Shown here: positions 25,833 to 34,957 of the stretch, piece by piece
Numbering within the stretch: the stretch's first letter is position 1
Layout: every line of letters begins with the position of its first letter
Assembly (NCBI RefSeq): GCF_027913035.1
Contig: NZ_CP115775.1
Span: 1,426,001-1,490,000, forward strand
DNA: 64,000 nucleotides
Source of the DNA: Paracoccus albus
GTDB lineage: Bacteria > Pseudomonadota > Alphaproteobacteria > Rhodobacterales > Rhodobacteraceae
Reading direction: 5' to 3'
Made by a program: the position numbers and the translations under genes
The notes under the pieces: model-generated
The model's database searches: none
Told to the model about the DNA's origin: nothing
Seen by the model: the letters and a program-made list of their open reading frames with translations, nothing else

Positions 25833-26987
25833 TCACATGCTGCATTCGCCCGCATAGGCGTCGGCGTGATCGGTCAGCACCGGCTCTACGATCTTGTTGG
25901 TCAGCACATCGCCTTCCTTCACCACCTCGCGGATATAGAAATCCTGAATCGGGTGCTGGTTCGGGCCAAAGCTGAACTTGCCGCGCACACTGTCGAAATC
26001 AGCCTCGGCCAGTGCGGCGCGGAAGGCGTCGGCATCGGTGATATCGGCCTTGCTCATGGCCGACAGAAGCAGGTTCGCCGTGTCATAACCCTGCGCGGCA
26101 TATAGCGACGGCAGCCGGTCATACTCGGCCTGGAAACCTTCGACAAAGGTCGCATTGGCCTCGTTGTCCAGATCCTTCGACCAGTTCGCCCCGTTCATCA
26201 CGCCAAGCGCTGCATCACCGGCGGCCGGCAGAATGTCCTGGCTGAAGCTGAAGGCCGGGCCGATCAGCGGGATATCCACGCCGGATTCGGCATATTGCTT
26301 CATGAAGGCAATGCCCATGCCGCCCGGCAGGAAGAAGAACACGGCATCCGCGCCGCTGTTGCGGATCTGCGCGATCTCGGCGGCGTAATCTGTCTGGCCG
26401 ACCTGGGTATAAACCTCATCCGTAATCTCGCCTTCGTCATAGAAGCGCTTGAAGCCGGTCAGGCTGTCCTGCCCGGCAGGATAGTTCGGCGCCATGATGA
26501 AGACCTTGCCGATCCCCGCCTTCTTGGCATAGGCACCCGCGGTTTCGTGCATATTGTCGTTCTGATACGAGACCGAGAAATATTTCGGATCGCAGCCCGA
26601 CCCTGCCAGAGCAGAAGGCGCAGCATTTGTCGACAGGTAGAACTTGCCCTGCGCCACTGCCGCCGGCACCACAGCCATTGCCAAATTCGACCACACGATC
26701 CCGGTCAGCAGATCGACCTGATCGGACTGGATCATCTTGTCGGCGATCTGCACCGCCACGTCAGGCTTTTGCTGGTCATCCTCGATCAGCACCTCAACCT
26801 CGGACGCCGCATCGCCCGCCTGTTTCAGCGCCAGCATGAAGCCGTCGCGCGTGTCGATGCCAAGTCCCGCGCCGCCGCCCGAAAGCGTCGTTATCATGCC
26901 GACCTTGACCGGTGCCGCTACAGCGGTCGAGCCAAGCATCATCACAACAGCAGCTACGCCGCATGTCAGATAGGATCTGTTCGTCAT
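25833..26987 (-). CDS. ABC transporter substrate-binding protein (Leu/Ile/Val-binding type)
   Basis: A 384-residue periplasmic receptor with a Sec signal (MTNRSYLTCGVAAVVMMLGS, cleavage near AVAAPVK). A type I periplasmic-binding fold follows: VKVGMITTLSGGGAGLGIDTRDGFMLALKQ, LTGIVWSNLAMAVVPAA, and FIMAPNYPAGQDSLTGFKRFY. This is the HAAT family, whose members bind branched-chain amino acids, amides or aromatic acids. The neighbouring CoA ligase and kynurenine genes favour an aromatic ligand. GGGAGACATGAA precedes the ATG. Confidence 0.9.
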   Translation of the reverse strand: MTNRSYLTCGVAAVVMMLGSTAVAAPVKVGMITTLSGGGAGLGIDTRDGFMLALKQAGDAASEVEVLIEDDQQKPDVAVQIADKMIQSDQVDLLTGIVWSNLAMAVVPAAVAQGKFYLSTNAAPSALAGSGCDPKYFSVSYQNDNMHETAGAYAKKAGIGKVFIMAPNYPAGQDSLTGFKRFYDEGEITDEVYTQVGQTDYAAEIAQIRNSGADAVFFFLPGGMGIAFMKQYAESGVDIPLIGPAFSFSQDILPAAGDAALGVMNGANWSKDLDNEANATFVEGFQAEYDRLPSLYAAQGYDTANLLLSAMSKADITDADAFRAALAEADFDSVRGKFSFGPNQHPIQDFYIREVVKEGDVLTNKIVEPVLTDHADAYAGECSM

Positions 26988-27031
26988 TTCATGTCTCCCT
27001 GTTATCTTTCTTATCAGCTTACTGTGCCGAT

Positions 27032-28672
27032 TTACGTCCGTCCTTCAAGCAGCCGGAAGCGTTGAATCTTCCCGCTTTCGGTCTTGGGCAGCTTATCAGT
27101 GAAAACGATGCGCCGGGGGTATTTATATGGCGCGATCATTGCCTTTACATGATCTTGCAGAACCTTGGTCATGCTGTTGCCGGTCTCCGCCCCCTCGCGC
27201 ATAACGACATGCGCCTCGACAATCTGGCCACGTTCCGGGTCTGGTGCGCCGACCACGGCGCATTCCAGAACCTCGGGATGTGCCAGCAGCGCGGCCTCAA
27301 CCTCTGGTCCGGCGATGTTATAGCCCGATGACAGGATGATCCCGTCATTGCGGGCAGCAAAATGGAAGTAACCGTCCTCGTCCTGCAAGAAGGTATCGCC
27401 GGTCAGGTTCCAGCCATCCAGCACATATTCGGCCTGCTTGTCAGGATCGGACATATAGCGGCAACCGACCGGCCCGCGCACGGCCAGCCTGCCCTGTTCA
27501 CCACGCGGAAGGTCCTGCCCGTCGGGACCGATGATCTTCGCCTCATAGCCCTTCAGCGGCTTGCCTGTGCAAGCTGCGTGGCTGTCGCCGAAACGGTTCG
27601 ATATGAAGATATGCAGCATTTCCGTTGAGCCGATGCCGTCCAGCAGCGGCTTGCCGGTCTTTTCAATCCACTCGTCATAGACCGGTGCCGGCAAAGTCTC
27701 ACCCGCCGACACCGCCGCACGCAGGCTGGACAGGTCTGCGCCTTCCTCCATCGCTTGCATCATCACGCGATAGGCCGTCGGCGCGGTGAAGCAGATCGTG
27801 GCCTGGTGCTTCTCGATAATCTCGATCATATTCGGCGGAGAGGCTGTTTCCAGCAGCGCCGCCGAGGCACCGAAGCGCAGCGGAAAGATCGCCAGACCAC
27901 CCAGCCCGAACGTGAAAGCCAGTGGCGGAGAGCCGACAAACACATCCTCCGGCTGCACATCCAGCACTTCCCTGGCATAGGCATCCGCGACGATCAGCAG
28001 ATCGCGGTGGAAATGCATCGTCGCCTTCGGCTCACCCGTCGTGCCGGATGTAAAGCCAAGCAGCGCCACATCGTCGCGCCCGGTCCTGACCGCTTCGTAA
28101 AGCACCGGCTTTGTCAGGGCGCAGCGGTCAAGTTCAGCGTCGTGATTGGCAGTGCCGTCAAATCCCACCACGGTTTCCAGAAACGCGCTGTCTTTCGCCG
28201 CGCGCGTCAGCTCGTCCATCAGCCGCGTATCGCAAAGCGCATGGGTGATCTGGGCCTTGTTGATGATCTTTGTCAGCTCACCCGTCCGCAGCATCGGCAT
28301 GGTGTTCACCACCACCGCCCCGACTTTCGTTGCCGCAAGCCAGCAGGCCACCATCGCCGGATTGTTGGGCGAACGTATCAACACGCGATTGCCCGGCTTG
28401 ACCCCGTAATCCTCGACAAGTGCGTGCGCGATACGGTTGGTCCAATCCGTCAGTTCCTTATAGGTTCGGATACGGCCATTTCCGATCAGCGCGGTGTGAT
28501 CGCCGAAACCCCGCTCAACCATGCGATCGGACAGTTCAACCGCAGCGTTCAGATATTCCGGATAGGTAAACTCACCCAGTTTCAGTTCCGGCCACAGATC
28601 GGGCGGTGGCAGGTTGTCGCGTGCAAAGCTGTCAATATGTGCTGAAGGTCCAAGTGGTTGATTGCGCGCCAT
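27032..28672 (-). CDS. Acyl-CoA synthetase, 2-aminobenzoate/benzoate-CoA ligase type
   Basis: A 546-residue AMP-forming ligase. The adenylation motif is FTSGTTGEPK (207-216), with ISAGE-like VSAGETLPAPVYDEW, DGIGSTEMLHIF, and the C-terminal GWNLTGDTFLQDEDGYFHF and KYPRRIVFTDKLPKTESGKIQRF (catalytic lysine). The GSTEMLHIFISN pocket and overall length match benzoate/2-aminobenzoate-CoA ligases. Kynureninase next door releases anthranilate, so anthranilate to anthranilyl-CoA is the best prediction. The flavin monooxygenase/reductase expected to act next is not in the window. It lies 44 bases upstream of the binding-protein gene in the same operon. Confidence 0.85.
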   Translation of the reverse strand: MARNQPLGPSAHIDSFARDNLPPPDLWPELKLGEFTYPEYLNAAVELSDRMVERGFGDHTALIGNGRIRTYKELTDWTNRIAHALVEDYGVKPGNRVLIRSPNNPAMVACWLAATKVGAVVVNTMPMLRTGELTKIINKAQITHALCDTRLMDELTRAAKDSAFLETVVGFDGTANHDAELDRCALTKPVLYEAVRTGRDDVALLGFTSGTTGEPKATMHFHRDLLIVADAYAREVLDVQPEDVFVGSPPLAFTFGLGGLAIFPLRFGASAALLETASPPNMIEIIEKHQATICFTAPTAYRVMMQAMEEGADLSSLRAAVSAGETLPAPVYDEWIEKTGKPLLDGIGSTEMLHIFISNRFGDSHAACTGKPLKGYEAKIIGPDGQDLPRGEQGRLAVRGPVGCRYMSDPDKQAEYVLDGWNLTGDTFLQDEDGYFHFAARNDGIILSSGYNIAGPEVEAALLAHPEVLECAVVGAPDPERGQIVEAHVVMREGAETGNSMTKVLQDHVKAMIAPYKYPRRIVFTDKLPKTESGKIQRFRLLEGRT

Positions 28673-28792
28673 GACGTTTTCCTTCTGCCCGCAATGGGGC
28701 CGATATCCTGCGTATTAACCGCAAATCTGCCACAGGAGTGTTATTTATCAAACACAAAAATTTTAAATTCGAAAGAAAACCGCGCCTATTCG

Positions 28793-29617
28793 TCACGAAC
28801 CCGGCAAAAAGGTCGGATCATGCATGATGATGTCATAGTGATGCTTGCCGTGTTGCAAATCAAAGCTGACCTCAACGCCGGCCTTGCGCAGATGCTCGGC
28901 ATAGCTTCGGCTCTGCCGGACGAATTCGGCGGTGTCGCGTTCGCCCACCGTGACGCGATAGCGGGGGCCGCGCAGCGGCACCATGTTCAGCGGGGACAGC
29001 GTTTCGATCTCACCTTCCGTCAGTTGCAGCGGATCATTCACCGTCATCAGCGAAATCGGTTCCAGATCGAAGACACCGCTGATCAGAATGGCATCTGTGA
29101 CCGTTATCCCGGCTTCGGACAGCGCCGCCCCTTCAAGCCCCAACAGCGACGCAACCAGATGCGCCCCGGCGCTGTGTCCGGAAAGGGTCATCCGCGCGGG
29201 ATCAAAGCCAAGCTCTGCCGCCTGCCCGGCCAGCCAGATCAGCGCATCGCGGCATTCCGCGATCATGTCGCCCAGCCGGGCCTTGGGGGCCAGCGTATAG
29301 TTCAGCGTCGCAAATGCCTGCCCCGCAGCCAGCAGCCCCGGCGCCATACCTGCACTTTGCCGTTGGCTCAGCGCCTGCCAATAGCCGCCATGAATGAAGA
29401 CATGCAAAGGCGCGCCGGACCCAGCTGCCGGAAAATAGTCCAGAACATGCGCAGACGACGCCCCATAAGACAGGCTTTCCTGCACCGAATGGTTCTCGCG
29501 CACCTCCCGGCTCAGCGCGTCATAGGCGGCAAGATAGGGACCGAAATTACCGCCGATCATAGAGCTCGGCTGGTATTCCCGCTCCAGCTCCTCTGCCGTG
29601 AACCCGCGATAGTTCAT
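28793..29617 (-). CDS. Alpha/beta-hydrolase, probable N-formylkynurenine formamidase
   Basis: A 274-residue alpha/beta hydrolase. The oxyanion motif HGGYW (76-80) is characteristic of the animal-type arylformamidases and esterase D-like relatives. The nucleophile is Ser149 in SGHSAG. Candidate acid and base are Asp in VGERDTAEF and His in HGKHHYDII. It overlaps the tryptophan dioxygenase gene by four bases, so it most likely hydrolyses N-formylkynurenine to kynurenine and formate. It thereby replaces the metal-dependent KynB found in many bacteria. Confidence 0.85.
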   Translation of the reverse strand: MNYRGFTAEELEREYQPSSMIGGNFGPYLAAYDALSREVRENHSVQESLSYGASSAHVLDYFPAAGSGAPLHVFIHGGYWQALSQRQSAGMAPGLLAAGQAFATLNYTLAPKARLGDMIAECRDALIWLAGQAAELGFDPARMTLSGHSAGAHLVASLLGLEGAALSEAGITVTDAILISGVFDLEPISLMTVNDPLQLTEGEIETLSPLNMVPLRGPRYRVTVGERDTAEFVRQSRSYAEHLRKAGVEVSFDLQHGKHHYDIIMHDPTFLPGS

Positions 29618-30504
29618 TTTGCCCTGCCCCTCTGCACAAGCTCGGTCCGCAGATCATACAGGTCATGGAAGAATTTCAGTTCGAGCGCTTTTTTCAGAAA
29701 GGCCACCCCGCTGGAGCCGCCGGTGCCCGGCTGCATCCCGATCACCCGTTCAACCGCCGTCGCATGATCAAAGCGCCATCGCTGGAAAAGCGTTTCCATA
29801 TCCATCAGTTTTTCGCCAAGCGCATAGAGATCCCAGTAGCGGTCAATATCGCTGTAGATCGTCACCCAGATCTGCACGATCCGCGGATCACCGGAATAGG
29901 GCTGTGAAAAATCCCGCTCCAGCAGTTCGTCTGGCACATCAAAACCCTTGCGCGCCAGAAGCATGATAACCTCGTCATATAGCGACGGTTTGGTCAGCGC
30001 CGCATCCAGCATCTCCATCACCTCCGCGTCGTGCCGATGGACTTTCAGGGTCGAGGCATCCTTGTTTCCCAGAATGAACTCGATCTGCCGGTAACCATAG
30101 CTTTGAAATCCCGAAGAACTGCCAAGCGCATCGCGGAAGGTCAGATAATCGGCGGGTGTCATGGTCAGCAGCGTTTCCCACGCGCCGATCAACTGGCGCT
30201 GAATAGCCTTGATCCGGTCTATATTCTTCATCGCCGGACCAAGCTGGTCCAGTTGCAGGAAACGGCGCGTTTCGACAAGCTGGTGATGCATCAGCTTCAG
30301 CCACAGCTCGCTGACCTGATGAATGATGATGAACAGCATCTCATCGGGTTCCGCCGGGTCCTGAAAGGTCTTCTGGATGTTCAGCAGCGTCTTGAGTTCA
30401 AGAAAATCGCCATAGCTGCTGCGATGCTTGGTGGCGAAATCCGTAACCAGCGAATCCTCGACACCGCGCTGCAAAAACCTGTCGGGTTTATCGTTTTCTG
30501 CCAT
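29614..30504 (-). CDS. kynA: Tryptophan 2,3-dioxygenase
   Basis: A 296-residue cytosolic haem dioxygenase that opens the indole ring of L-tryptophan to N-formylkynurenine. It contains the distal His62 in FIIIHQVSELWLKLM, the proximal haem ligand His247 in RWRFDHATAVERVIG, and the substrate loop GTGGSSG (260-266). The start at 30504 (MAENDKPDRF) is supported by GGAGGAAGCT; in-frame codons further upstream would add unrelated residues. It is coupled to the formamidase and divergent from kynureninase. Confidence 0.95.
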   Translation of the reverse strand: MAENDKPDRFLQRGVEDSLVTDFATKHRSSYGDFLELKTLLNIQKTFQDPAEPDEMLFIIIHQVSELWLKLMHHQLVETRRFLQLDQLGPAMKNIDRIKAIQRQLIGAWETLLTMTPADYLTFRDALGSSSGFQSYGYRQIEFILGNKDASTLKVHRHDAEVMEMLDAALTKPSLYDEVIMLLARKGFDVPDELLERDFSQPYSGDPRIVQIWVTIYSDIDRYWDLYALGEKLMDMETLFQRWRFDHATAVERVIGMQPGTGGSSGVAFLKKALELKFFHDLYDLRTELVQRGRAK

Positions 30505-30636
30505 AGCTTCCTCCGCCGTCAGCCGCGCTGTTTGGGGAACCGTCCCGGCACCAGATGCGCGTTCACCGAAAAAATTTGACGTCAACTCAGCCGGTTGTAA
30601 AGCTTGTCTCTGACGAGCCGGAAAAGGAGCGGTGAT
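30505..30636. promoter_or_regulatory. Divergent kynA/kynU control region with a TTGACGTCAA palindrome
   Basis: This 132-base gap between the oppositely oriented kynA and kynU starts contains the perfect palindrome TTGACGTCAA at 30576-30585. On each strand it can serve as a -35-like TTGACG element, and a TAAAGC lies 16 bases downstream towards kynU. It is the most likely shared operator/promoter. Lrp-type KynR regulators control such clusters elsewhere, but none is encoded here. Confidence 0.45.
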
Positions 30637-31875
30637 ATGCTGTCGAGACAGGATTGCGCGAAGCTTGACGAACAAGACGAGTTGGCCGGGCTGCGCGACC
30701 GTTTTCACCTGCCCGAAGGCGTCATCTATCTGGATGGCAACTCGCTCGGCCCCCTACCGAAGGGGGCTGTCGACACGCTGACCCGCACCATTCATCAGGA
30801 ATGGGGCGAAGGGCTGATCCGAAGCTGGTCAGAGGCCGACTGGTTCACCCTGCCCGAACGGCTGGGCGACCGGCTGGGCGGGCTGATCGGTGCGGCGGCG
30901 GGGCAGATCGTGGTCTGCGACGGCACCTCCATCAACATCTTCAAGGCGTTGAATGCGGCAATGGGATTGCGCCCCGGTCGTGACGTGATCGTATCGGAAC
31001 AGGGCAGCTTTCCGACAGATCTCTATATGATCGAAGGGGCGACCGGCGCTGCGGCGGGCTATACCACCCGCCTGCTGGGCCGCGACAGCGACAATCTGGC
31101 CGACCTGCTGGATGAGCGCGTCGCGGCTGTGCTGCTGTCGAACGTCGATTACCGCACCGGGAGGCTGATGGATATGGCCGCCACGGCAAAGGCGGTGCAT
31201 GATGCGGGCGCGCTGATCATCTGGGATCTGTGCCATTCCGCCGGGGTTGTTCCGTTAAAGCTTGACGACAGCCAGGCCGATTTCGCCGTGGGCTGCACCT
31301 ATAAATACCTGAATGCGGGACCGGGTGCGCCCGCCTATATCTACGCCGCGACGCGCCATCAGGATCAGGCGCGTCAGCCGCTGTCTGGTTGGTGGGGCCA
31401 TGCTGCGCCCTTCGCGTTCGAAAGCGGCTTCCGCCCGGCAGAGGGGATCAAGCGCTTTTTGGTCGGCACACAGTCCATACTTGGCCTGAAGGGTGTGGAG
31501 GCCGCGCTTGATGACTTTGACGATGTGGATATCGAAGGCATCCGCGCCAAAAGCCGCCGGATGGGTGACGTGTTCATCGAACTTGTCGAACAGCATCCCC
31601 ACTGCGCGGGCCTGCGTCTTGTCTCACCCCGCGAAAGCGATCAGCGCGGCAGTCAGGTCGCCTTCGATTTCGACAATGGCTACCCTGTCATCCGCGCGAT
31701 GATCGAACAGGGCGTGATCGGCGATTTCCGCGAACCGGGGCTGATGCGGTTCGGTCTCGCGCCGCTTTATCTAAGCTGTGCAGAACTGTTCGACGCCGTT
31801 CAGGTGATGGGCGATTGTATGCGCCGGCAGGTCTGGACCGATCCGAAATACCAGACGCGCGAGGCCGTCACCTGA
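30637..31875 (+). CDS. kynU: Kynureninase
   Basis: A 412-residue PLP enzyme cleaving kynurenine to anthranilate and alanine. Recognised by VIYLDGNSLGPLPKGA (29-44), FPTDLYMIEGA, the cofactor aspartate in IIWDLCHSAGVVP, and Lys223 in CTYKYLNAGPGAPAY, which forms the Schiff base. AGGAGCGGTGAT lies upstream of the ATG at 30637. It is divergent from kynA and completes the tryptophan-to-anthranilate route with the two genes on the other strand. Confidence 0.95.
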   Translation: MLSRQDCAKLDEQDELAGLRDRFHLPEGVIYLDGNSLGPLPKGAVDTLTRTIHQEWGEGLIRSWSEADWFTLPERLGDRLGGLIGAAAGQIVVCDGTSINIFKALNAAMGLRPGRDVIVSEQGSFPTDLYMIEGATGAAAGYTTRLLGRDSDNLADLLDERVAAVLLSNVDYRTGRLMDMAATAKAVHDAGALIIWDLCHSAGVVPLKLDDSQADFAVGCTYKYLNAGPGAPAYIYAATRHQDQARQPLSGWWGHAAPFAFESGFRPAEGIKRFLVGTQSILGLKGVEAALDDFDDVDIEGIRAKSRRMGDVFIELVEQHPHCAGLRLVSPRESDQRGSQVAFDFDNGYPVIRAMIEQGVIGDFREPGLMRFGLAPLYLSCAELFDAVQVMGDCMRRQVWTDPKYQTREAVT

Positions 31876-31899
31876 TCCGGCCTACCCCGACGCGGACGA

Positions 31900-32187
31900 T
31901 CAAACACCCTCGACAATGGTAATCTGCGCGATCCCTGCCGCCTCGCGGTGACGGCGCGCATTCTGATAGGTGGGCGAGTTATAGCATTCCAGTGCCTGCG
32001 CCATGCTGTCGAATTCGATCACGACATTGCGCGGATGCCCCTCTCCCTCCAGCTGCTCTGCCTTGCCGCCGCGGGCAAGGACACGGGCACCGAATTCACG
32101 AAACGCTTCGGACGCGCCTTCGGCATAGAGTTTGTAGGGCTTCGGATCGGTCACGGTGACATGGGCAATCCAATAGGCTTTCGGCAT
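31900..32187 (-). CDS. DUF1330-domain protein
   Basis: A 95-residue ferredoxin-like small protein of the DUF1330 family (MPKAYWIAHVTVTDPKPYKLYAE..., VVIEFDSMAQALECYNSPTYQNARRHR). GGGAGGAGCATC precedes its ATG. It is the last gene of the pyrimidine-linked ABC operon, 50 bases after the binding protein. Members often accompany catabolic operons, but no reaction is established. Confidence 0.85.
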   Translation of the reverse strand: MPKAYWIAHVTVTDPKPYKLYAEGASEAFREFGARVLARGGKAEQLEGEGHPRNVVIEFDSMAQALECYNSPTYQNARRHREAAGIAQITIVEGV

Positions 32188-32237
32188 GATGCTCCTCCCA
32201 AATGGGGCCGGCCCGGTTACGGACCGGCCAGGTTTGA

Positions 32238-33221
32238 TCACTCTGTCAGCGCGATATCCGTTACGACATGCGACCAGGCACCTTCGGGCGTTTCGGAAAT
32301 CACCGGATCGGACCCGCCAGCCATCAGGATTTCAACCGTCCGGTCAAAATCCGCCGGATCAAGCGCACCGTCAGAACCCGCCGTCAGCTTCGCGACCTCT
32401 GCGGCCATGCGCTTCTGATGCTCTTCGGTCTGGGCACCTGTTTCATCGTTGTCCAGCACGATCATCGCGGCTTCATCCGGGTTTTCCTCGGCATATTTCC
32501 AGCCTTCCATGCTGGCCTTTACGAAACGCGCCATCTTGTCGACGAAGGCCGGATCATCCAGATTTTCCTCCATCACATAAAGGCCGTCTTCCAGCGTGGC
32601 GACGCCCTCATCCTCATATTTGAAGGTGATCAATTCTTCCGGCGTCATTCCCGCATCAATGATCTGCCAGTATTCATTATAGGTCATGGTGCTGATACAG
32701 GCCGCCTGTTCCTGCAACAGGGGATCGACGTTGAAGCCCTGTTTCAGCACTTCGACACCTTCGGCACCGCCTTCGGTCGACAGGCCAAGCGTCGACATCC
32801 AGCTGAGGAACGGATACTCATTCCCGCCGAACCAGACGCCCAGCACCTTGCCCTTGAAGTCGTCAGGTCCGGCAACGCCGCTGTCCTTGCGGCAGGTCAG
32901 CATCATGCCAGAGCTTTTGAACGGTTGCGCGATGTTCACCAGCGGCAGCCCCTTTTCGCGCGCAGCAAGGGCCGATGGCAGCCAGTCCACCATCACATCG
33001 GCACCGCCGCCCGCCATCACCTGCGGGGGCGCAATATCGGGACCGCCGGGCTGGATCGTCACATTCAGATCCTGCGCCTCATAGAACCCCTTATCAAGCG
33101 CGACATAATAGCCCGCAAACTGCGCCTGCGTGACCCATTTAAGCTGCAGCGTCACGTCATCGGCCGCAAAGCTGGCAGCGGGCATCAGCCCTGCAACAAG
33201 TCCTGTCAGAAGGTATTTCAT
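32238..33221 (-). CDS. NMT1/THI5-like ABC transporter substrate-binding protein
   Basis: A 327-residue periplasmic receptor with a signal peptide (MKYLLTGLVAGLMPAASFAAD) followed by VTLQLKWVTQAQFAGYYVALDKGFYEAQDLNVTI, the ThiY/NMT1 fingerprint in which aromatic residues bind a pyrimidine ring. The GGNEYPFLSW block corresponds to the usual signature loop. Its operon also carries dihydropyrimidinase and ureidopropionase genes, so uracil, thymine or a related pyrimidine is the likely ligand. Confidence 0.88.
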   Translation of the reverse strand: MKYLLTGLVAGLMPAASFAADDVTLQLKWVTQAQFAGYYVALDKGFYEAQDLNVTIQPGGPDIAPPQVMAGGGADVMVDWLPSALAAREKGLPLVNIAQPFKSSGMMLTCRKDSGVAGPDDFKGKVLGVWFGGNEYPFLSWMSTLGLSTEGGAEGVEVLKQGFNVDPLLQEQAACISTMTYNEYWQIIDAGMTPEELITFKYEDEGVATLEDGLYVMEENLDDPAFVDKMARFVKASMEGWKYAEENPDEAAMIVLDNDETGAQTEEHQKRMAAEVAKLTAGSDGALDPADFDRTVEILMAGGSDPVISETPEGAWSHVVTDIALTE

Positions 33222-33260
33222 CTTTAGCTCCCTGTTTGTGGGGTGCGATGCCCCGGTTTG

Positions 33261-34097
33261 TTATTTCCGCTGGCTTGGATGCCAGAAGGTCAGCCGCGCC
33301 TCGATCAGCGCGACGATTCCGTAGAATGCGGTCCCGGCCAAGGCCGCCACCACGATTTCAGCCCAGACAAGCGGCATGTCCAACTGCCCGACCGCGGTTG
33401 AGATACGAAAACCCATGCCGCGTGTCGGACTGCCGAAAAACTCGGCAACAATAGCGCCGATCAGCGCGAGCGTGGTCGAGATCTTCAGCCCGTTGAAGAT
33501 AAAGGGCAGCGCGGCGGGCAGGCGCAGCTTCCACAGCGACTGCCAATAGCCCGCGCTCCACGTCGCGATCAGGTCGCGTTGCAGGGCGTCAGTGGCGGCA
33601 AGGCCCGCGATCGTGTTTACAAGGATCGGGAAAAAGACCATGACGACAACGACCGCCGCCTTGGATTGCCAGTCAAAGCCGAACCACATCACAAGGATCG
33701 GCGCGATGCCGACAATCGGCAGGGCTGCCACGAAATTCCCGATGGGCAGCAAGCCGCGTTGCAGGAACGGGCTGCGGTCTATGGCGATTGCGGTACAAAT
33801 TGCCGCCGCAGCCCCGATCAGCCAGCCCGACAATGCGCCCTTCAGGATCGTCTGGACGAAATCAATCCAAAGGGTGCGCGCATTCTCGGCAAAACTGGCG
33901 GCGATCTGGCTGGGCGCGGGCAGGATCACGGCGGGCACGTCATAGGCACGCACGGTCATCTCCCACAAAACGATCAGCGAGGCCCCGAAGATCAGCGCCA
34001 CCAGAACACGTGTCAGCCGCGTATCGAAACGCGAAAGCCATGCGTTCAGCCCCCATGAGCCAAGCCAGACCGCTATGATCGGAAGCGCCGTGGTCAT
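33261..34097 (-). CDS. ABC transporter permease, SsuC/ThiX type
   Basis: A 278-residue permease starting MTTALPIIAVWLGSWG, with about six helices. LPIGNFVAALPIVGIAPILVMWFGF and the EAA loop LWKLRLPAALPFIFNGLKISTTLALIG are diagnostic for the nitrate/sulfonate/taurine permease family. The start overlaps the previous permease stop as ATGA. It pairs with the neighbouring permease as a heterodimer. Confidence 0.9.
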   Translation of the reverse strand: MTTALPIIAVWLGSWGLNAWLSRFDTRLTRVLVALIFGASLIVLWEMTVRAYDVPAVILPAPSQIAASFAENARTLWIDFVQTILKGALSGWLIGAAAAICTAIAIDRSPFLQRGLLPIGNFVAALPIVGIAPILVMWFGFDWQSKAAVVVVMVFFPILVNTIAGLAATDALQRDLIATWSAGYWQSLWKLRLPAALPFIFNGLKISTTLALIGAIVAEFFGSPTRGMGFRISTAVGQLDMPLVWAEIVVAALAGTAFYGIVALIEARLTFWHPSQRK

Positions 34098-34957
34098 CGC
34101 TCCAGCCCCATGCGCCGCAGGGTAATCCGCTCGATCCAACCGATGACGATCACCAGCAGGGCCGCCAGTGCCGCAGCCGTGAACAGCGCCGCCCATATCT
34201 GAACCGTCTGCCCGTAATAGCTGCCCGACAGCAGCCGCGCACCCAACCCCGCACTCGCCCCGGCAGGCAACTCGCCCACAATCGCGCCGACAAGACTGGC
34301 AGCGATGGCAACCTTCAAACTGGCAAACAGATAGGGCATCGAAGACGGCAGCCGCAGCCGCCAGAACACCTGCGCGGCAGAGGCATTCCACGACCGCATC
34401 TGATCAAGCTGCATCGCATCCGGCGTCCGCAACCCCTTCACCGTGCCGACCAGCACCGGGAAAAAGGACAGCCAGGCCGAGATAATCGCCTTGGGCAGCA
34501 GCCCGGTGACGCCGATACTCGCCATGACGACAATCACCATTGGCGCGATGGCAAGGATCGGCACAGTCTGGCTGGCAATCGCCCAGGGCATGACCGATTG
34601 ATCCATCGCCCGGCTGTGAACGATCCCCACCGCCAGCAGAATGCCCGCCGCCGTACCAATGGCAAAACCAGCCAGAGTCGCCGACAGCGTCACCCAGCCA
34701 TGCCAGACCAGACTGCGCTTCGAGGTGATCTTTTGCCCCGCCAGCCCATCCCAAAGCCCGACCGCAACCTGATGCGGCGCAGGCAGAACCGGGCGTTCCT
34801 GCGCCATCGTGTTCTGAAACAGCGCCGAGAAGCTCTGCTCTGCCTCTGCCCGCTCCAATTCACGCTCGGCCCATGGCAGGTTCAGCCGGAATGCCGCCGC
34901 ATACCAGATCAGGATGATCGCCAGCAGAACAGTCAGCACGGGCAGTACGCGGTTCAT
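34094..34957 (-). CDS. ABC transporter permease, SsuC/ThiX type
   Basis: A 287-residue permease with an N-terminal hydrophobic anchor (VLPVLTVLLAIILIWYAAAF) and the coupling loop VFWRLRLPSSMPYLFASLKVAIAASLVGAIVGEL. Two different permeases in one operon is typical of pyrimidine/riboflavin-like members of this family. Its start overlaps the GNAT gene stop as ATGA. Confidence 0.9.
   Translation of the reverse strand: MNRVLPVLTVLLAIILIWYAAAFRLNLPWAERELERAEAEQSFSALFQNTMAQERPVLPAPHQVAVGLWDGLAGQKITSKRSLVWHGWVTLSATLAGFAIGTAAGILLAVGIVHSRAMDQSVMPWAIASQTVPILAIAPMVIVVMASIGVTGLLPKAIISAWLSFFPVLVGTVKGLRTPDAMQLDQMRSWNASAAQVFWRLRLPSSMPYLFASLKVAIAASLVGAIVGELPAGASAGLGARLLSGSYYGQTVQIWAALFTAAALAALLVIVIGWIERITLRRMGLER

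Noticed and set aside
28658..29767. Plus-strand open frame spanning the formamidase and part of kynA
   Set aside because: It is antisense to two well-supported genes and shows only shadow-type composition.
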